Shown here: positions 60,069 to 64,000 of the stretch, piece by piece
How the letters are laid out: the number at the start of each line of letters is the position of its first letter
Position numbering within the stretch: the stretch's first letter is position 1
Assembly: GCF_001423945.1 (NCBI RefSeq)
Contig: NZ_LMPU01000008.1
Coordinates: 434,001 to 498,000 of the forward strand
Reading direction: 5' to 3'
Length of the DNA: 64,000 bases
Source: Pedobacter sp. Leaf194
GTDB lineage: Bacteria > Bacteroidota > Bacteroidia > Sphingobacteriales > Sphingobacteriaceae
Notes under the pieces: model-generated
What the model saw: the letters and a program-made list of their open reading frames with translations, nothing else
Databases searched by the model: none
Told to the model about the DNA's origin: nothing
Translations under genes and position numbers: made by a program

Positions 60069-63000
60069 ATGCAACTTACCCGGTTAGAAATTAAAGGATT
60101 TAAGAGCTTTGGCGACAAAGTCACCATCAATTTTAATGAGGGAGTTACCGCTATTGTTGGACCGAATGGTTGCGGCAAATCCAATATAATTGATGCCATG
60201 CGTTGGGTTTTAGGTGAGCAAAGCACAAAAGCCTTACGTTCCGAAAAGATGGAAAACATCATCTTTAACGGCACCAAAAACCGCAAGCAAGCGCAGTTAG
60301 CAGAGGTTTCCTTAAGTTTCGACAACACAAAAAACATCCTTCCAACGGCCTATTCACAAGTTACCGTTACCAGGAAATTGTACCGGAACGGCGATAGCGA
60401 ATATCGCTTAAACGATGTGCAATGCAGATTAAAAGACATTACAGATTTATTTCTCGATACCGGAATTGGCTCGGATAGTTATTCTATTATCGAACTTAAA
60501 ATGGTTGATGAGATTATCACGAACAAAGAACATAGCCGGCGTTCTTTGTTTGAAGAAGCCTCGGGCATTTCGAAGTATAAATTACGTAAGAAACAGACAT
60601 TTAACAAGTTAAAAGACACAGAAACCGACTTGGAACGTGTGGAAGACTTGCTTTTTGAAATCGAAAAGAATCTGAAAACACTCGAAAATCAAGCCCGGAA
60701 AGCCGAGCGCTATTATAAGCTGAAAGAGCAGTATAGAGCATTGAGCGTTCAGCTGGCAACCCATCGCATTGCGTTTTTTAGAACCGATTTGAACGCCCTG
60801 GAAAGTCAGGAACAAAGTCAGCAGGTTTTAAGAACCGAGTTAAGTGCAAACATTGATACGCAGGAAGCACAGATACAAAAATTAAAATTCGAAAGCATTA
60901 ACCAGGAAAAGAATCTTTCGATACAACAAAAAGCGACTAACGAACTGGTTTCGAAGATTCGAACCTATGAAAGCGAAAAGAAAGTTAAAAATGAGCAAAT
61001 GCGCTTTCTGCAGGAGAAAGAAACACGTTTATCTGGCGAACTCGAGAAAGATAGAAATCAGCTAAACCACATAAAATACAACATAAAGCGCTTAAACGAA
61101 GAAATTTTAACCGAAACAGACGTCTTCAATAAAATTGAGTCTGATTTGAAATTGCTTAAGTCTTCACTTGATTCGCTTCGCGAACAACAACAAATTGAGA
61201 AAAACCGCATCGATAATCTTTCGAAATCGGTAAATGAAATTCAAAGTCAGGTTTACCAGTCGCAAAAGGAAATCGACATTTTAAACATCCAAAAGGACGC
61301 TTTGCTACAGGAAAGCAATAGAAATATTGACGATACCGAAACAAAGACCTCCGAATTAAAAGCTTTCGACCACGCTTTGGCCGAGTTAAACATTCAGGTT
61401 GCAGAAAGACAGCATAAAATTAAACAACTCAAAGAAGCCGAAGAGTTGTTGAAAGAAAAGTTGACGGCATCGGAAATTAATTTAAATGCAAACAAAGAGC
61501 GACTCACTGCAGAGAACAGAAAAAAAGATGCTAAACAAAACGAATACAACCTTACAAAGTCGCTTGTAGATAGTTTGGAAGGTTTTCCAGAATCTATCCG
61601 TTTCCTGAAAAAGAATAGTGCCTTTTCAAAAAACGCTTTGCTCCTATCTGATATTCTCTTTTGTGATGAGGATTATCGGATTGCCATTGAAAATTATCTG
61701 GAACCTGTTATGAATCACTATGTTGTTGATAAATATGCAGATGCAGTACAGGCGATTAATTTGCTGACAGATGCTAGTCGTGGAAGGGCTAACTTTTTTG
61801 TTTTGGAAAACATTCCCGATAAAAATGCTACGGCAGGCCAGTACGACGGCTTAATTCCTGCACTATCGGTTACCGAGGTTGATAAAAAATACCAAAGTCT
61901 TTGCAGCCTACTTTTGCAAAACGTGTATATCGCCATTACTGAGCAAGAACACCTTTTCAAAACTACACCAACAGAAGGCATAACCATCCTGGCGAAAAAC
62001 GGAAAATATGCACAAACCAGATTTACCTTAGCTGGCGGTTCAGTTGGATTGTTTGAGGGAAAAAGAATAGGCCGGGCAAAGAATTTAGAAAACTTAGCGA
62101 AAGAGATGAAAACGTCAGAATCCCTTATTAATCAATACGATACAGCCATTTCTGCAGAAACAGATAATATTTTCAATTTAAAGGAAGCTTCACAAATTAA
62201 TCAGATTAATGCGCTCCAACAAGAATTAAACCGTCTTGTAAACGAACAAATTTCCGTTCAAACACGCCGCGACCAATACCAGGAATTTATTACGACCAGC
62301 GAAAACCGAAAAACTGACATTGCGCAAAAGATTGTTTCAATTGAAAAATCACTCAGCGAAAAGCTGCCTGCACTGATCGAATTGCAGAAAAAACAACAGC
62401 AAGAACATGTAAACCTGCAAGAACAGCAACTAAATTATCAGGAACTGGCAGAGCAGGTAAATGAATCAGCCGGAAAATATAACCAGGATAACATTCGTTT
62501 CCACCAACAGCAGAACAAATTGTCGGGTTTAGAAAAAGATTTAGATTACCGTTTTGTACAGGAAGAGGCACTTAATAAACGCGTTACCGAAAATGAAAAA
62601 GAACTGCAGCTAACGCTTACCCAAATTACCGAAACGCTACAACATACCGATCTAAGTGATGATACACTTTTAGAGATGTACCAACAACGGGAAGACTTAG
62701 AAAAAGGCCTCGCTGAGGTAGAAAAAGAGTATTTTCAGCGTAAAGGCGACATCAATGAGGCGGAGAATATGTTGAGTGCGATGCGAAAAAGAAGGGAAGA
62801 AACTGACTTCCTTTTAACCGAACTTAAAGACAAAAAGAATGCGCTAAAAATTGATTTGAACTCGCTAAAAGAGCGGTTGGCTGTAGAATTTAATATCGAT
62901 ATTAATGACCTTTTAGAAACCGAAGTAGCGTCAGAGGCATCGGAAACAGAGTTCGAAATACGCCAAAAAGTAGAAAAAATGAAGCGCCAGCTCGAGGAGT

Positions 63001-63608
63001 TCGGCGCAATAAATTCTATGGCAATGGAAGCTTTTAGAGAAATGGAAGAGCGTTATACCTTTATCCAGGACCAGAAAAAAGATCTTACCGCCGCAAAAAC
63101 CGACTTGTTACAAACCATCAAAGAGATTGATAACACCGCAAAAGACAAGTTTATGGAGGCCTTTACGCAGGCCCGATCACATTTCATCGTTGTTTTTAGG
63201 TCACTCTTTAACGAAGAAGATAGCTGCGATTTAATCTTATCCGATGTAAACAATCCTTTGGAGGCGGATATTGACATCGTTGCACGGCCTAAAGGAAAAA
63301 GACCGCTTTCCATCAACCAGTTATCCGGAGGCGAAAAAACGCTCACGGCAACCGCCCTGCTTTTCTCGCTTTATCTACTAAAACCGGCTCCGTTTTGTAT
63401 TTTTGATGAGGTTGATGCGCCCCTGGATGATACCAATATCGATAAATTCAACAACATCATCAGAAAGTTTTCAGACCAGTCGCAATTTATTATCGTGTCT
63501 CATAATAAAAGAACTATTGCCAGTACCGACATAATTTATGGCGTTACCATGGTAGAACAAGGAGTTTCGAGAGTTGTTGCAGTAGATTTAAGAGAGGTTG
63601 CGGCGTAG
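60069..63608 (+). CDS. smc: Chromosome segregation protein SMC
   Basis: A 1179-residue condensin subunit of full length. The N-terminal ATPase half has Walker A GPNGCGKS at about 31-38 after LEIKGFKSFGDKV. Two long coiled-coil arms (about 170-500 and 670-1020) flank a hinge at roughly 510-660 (ILFCDEDYRIAIENYLEP). The C-terminal half has signature LSGGEKTLTA (from 1085) and Walker B FCIFDEVDAPLDD. It works with ScpA and ScpB to compact and segregate the chromosome; those genes are not in the window. Confidence 0.97.
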   Translation: MQLTRLEIKGFKSFGDKVTINFNEGVTAIVGPNGCGKSNIIDAMRWVLGEQSTKALRSEKMENIIFNGTKNRKQAQLAEVSLSFDNTKNILPTAYSQVTVTRKLYRNGDSEYRLNDVQCRLKDITDLFLDTGIGSDSYSIIELKMVDEIITNKEHSRRSLFEEASGISKYKLRKKQTFNKLKDTETDLERVEDLLFEIEKNLKTLENQARKAERYYKLKEQYRALSVQLATHRIAFFRTDLNALESQEQSQQVLRTELSANIDTQEAQIQKLKFESINQEKNLSIQQKATNELVSKIRTYESEKKVKNEQMRFLQEKETRLSGELEKDRNQLNHIKYNIKRLNEEILTETDVFNKIESDLKLLKSSLDSLREQQQIEKNRIDNLSKSVNEIQSQVYQSQKEIDILNIQKDALLQESNRNIDDTETKTSELKAFDHALAELNIQVAERQHKIKQLKEAEELLKEKLTASEINLNANKERLTAENRKKDAKQNEYNLTKSLVDSLEGFPESIRFLKKNSAFSKNALLLSDILFCDEDYRIAIENYLEPVMNHYVVDKYADAVQAINLLTDASRGRANFFVLENIPDKNATAGQYDGLIPALSVTEVDKKYQSLCSLLLQNVYIAITEQEHLFKTTPTEGITILAKNGKYAQTRFTLAGGSVGLFEGKRIGRAKNLENLAKEMKTSESLINQYDTAISAETDNIFNLKEASQINQINALQQELNRLVNEQISVQTRRDQYQEFITTSENRKTDIAQKIVSIEKSLSEKLPALIELQKKQQQEHVNLQEQQLNYQELAEQVNESAGKYNQDNIRFHQQQNKLSGLEKDLDYRFVQEEALNKRVTENEKELQLTLTQITETLQHTDLSDDTLLEMYQQREDLEKGLAEVEKEYFQRKGDINEAENMLSAMRKRREETDFLLTELKDKKNALKIDLNSLKERLAVEFNIDINDLLETEVASEASETEFEIRQKVEKMKRQLEEFGAINSMAMEAFREMEERYTFIQDQKKDLTAAKTDLLQTIKEIDNTAKDKFMEAFTQARSHFIVVFRSLFNEEDSCDLILSDVNNPLEADIDIVARPKGKRPLSINQLSGGEKTLTATALLFSLYLLKPAPFCIFDEVDAPLDDTNIDKFNNIIRKFSDQSQFIIVSHNKRTIASTDIIYGVTMVEQGVSRVVAVDLREVAA

Positions 63609-63804
63609 TTTCGTCGAAAAAGGAAGCATAATCCGCATCATTCTTTTTCGAAAATGAGAGGAACAGCTTTTGGAGGTTTTCAGTCCTGCTGTCCATTATT
63701 TCCGATGAAAAACCAGAACCATTACCATCAGGTTTATGTACGCAATACAGCAAATGGAACAACGTTTTCCTTTCAATATCCCAAGAATTAATATCTTTAA
63801 GCAT
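63544..63804 (-). CDS. Doubtful short ORF convergent with smc
   Basis: An 86-codon frame (SWDIERKTLFHLLYCVHKPD near the start) overlaps the smc end by 65 bases. It is preceded by an inverted repeat at 63809-63832. It has no recognised family, and overlap with a conserved gene argues against it. Kept only because the N-terminal half reads like a soluble helical protein. Confidence 0.2.
   Translation of the reverse strand: MLKDINSWDIERKTLFHLLYCVHKPDGNGSGFSSEIMDSRTENLQKLFLSFSKKNDADYASFFDETTPQPLLNLLQQLSKLLVLPW
63614..63651 (+). terminator. Hairpin after smc
   Basis: TCGAAAAAG (63614-63622) pairs with CTTTTTCGA (63643-63651), 20-base loop, beginning five bases past the stop. No T run after the stem; the arms themselves are A/T-rich. 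Moderate terminator candidate. Confidence 0.4.
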
Positions 63805-63888
63805 AATTTAAAATCACGCCATGGCGATTTTATAAGCAAATAACAAGTTATCATTTGTTTAAAATACATTGTGGCGAAAATAAAAAAT

Positions 63889-64000
63889 ATGAAAATCCTA
63901 TATATCGTTTCCTTAGCCATAATGCTAGGTGGCTGTTCAACAGTTAAAAACCAGCACGCTGATAGTTCAAATAAGTTGGACAACCAGCTATTAAAAGATG
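63889..64000 (+). CDS. Lipoprotein, 3' end outside window
   Basis: A reading frame starts at ATG 63889 with a lipoprotein signal: KILYIVSLAIMLGGCSTVK, lipobox LGGC. The next residues are hydrophilic (NQHADSSNKLDNQLL) and the window ends there. An AAAAAAT-rich leader precedes it. The rest of the protein is not visible, so no function is assigned. Confidence 0.65.
   Translation, partial: MKILYIVSLAIMLGGCSTVKNQHADSSNKLDNQLLKD

Noticed and set aside
63696-63983. 95-codon minus ORF at the right edge
   Set aside because: Overlaps the clear lipoprotein start on the plus strand and is a low-complexity hydrophobic frame.
1-64000. CRISPR array, phage, insertion sequence, rRNA and tRNA
   Set aside because: No spaced identical direct repeats with unique spacers, no integrase or transposase frames and no cloverleaf or rRNA sequence were recognised.

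Overview
The window looks like chromosomal core DNA of a Sphingobacteriaceae-type Bacteroidetes, most like Pedobacter. The clues are AT-rich composition, lipoprotein and secreted-protein signals ending in CKK, AQ or similar, a type IX secretion sorting domain, BatA/DUF4175, DUF3822, DUF4397 and DUF3298 families, TAnnTTTG -7 promoter boxes and several TTG starts. No phage, insertion sequence, CRISPR array, rRNA or tRNA was found.

Layout. 1-9977: 3' part of a BatA/DUF4175 membrane cluster, followed by three TldD/PmbA genes (TldD, PmbA-like, second TldD). 10048-14573 (minus): an SMP-30-like secreted protein and a heterodimeric ABC exporter. 14867-19583: CvfB, a lone four-helix-bundle sensor, a RecD-like helicase and a DisA_N-type (c-di-AMP synthase-like) protein. 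20047-25148: housekeeping genes DUF3822-rsmD-coaD, an ECF sigma factor with a membrane partner, and a Nudix gene and pyrE whose start codons overlap head to head. 25472-29981: clpB, the 3' remnant of a lost large surface-protein gene, an FMN reductase and an outer-membrane barrel. 30189-34593 (minus): secreted M28 and S9 peptidases. 34770-39178: an envelope module of two NodB deacetylase lipoproteins, an M1-like peptidase and a DUF4163/DUF3298-like lipoprotein. 39185-46034: GreA-like protein, nitroreductase, ABC-F ATPase, DUF4397 lipoprotein, and an ECF sigma factor coupled to an unusual membrane/barrel protein. 46194-56727: SlyD, YyaL-type thioredoxin protein, dipeptide epimerase, a GH25 lysozyme gene cut by an in-frame amber codon, MFS transporter, GH43, M20 dipeptidase, SGNH hydrolase with a T9SS tail, DUF493. 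57132-63608: pcrA/uvrD and smc, separated by a tandem array of about 99-bp hairpin repeats. The window ends inside a new lipoprotein gene.

How genes work together. Peptidoglycan and envelope turnover recurs: NodB deacetylases with the DUF3298 protein, GH25 lysozyme, L-Ala-D/L-Glu-type epimerase and secreted peptidases. DNA maintenance is represented by pcrA, smc and the RecD-like helicase.

Most notable observations: the amber-interrupted GH25 gene, the CATG-shared divergent starts of Nudix and pyrE with signs of leaderless transcription, the hairpin array between pcrA and smc, a phased 8/15-bp repeat, the DisA_N protein with an altered RHR motif, the apparent split PdaC-like module and the sigma/transmembrane/barrel pair. 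All calls come from reading the sequence; no database search was run.
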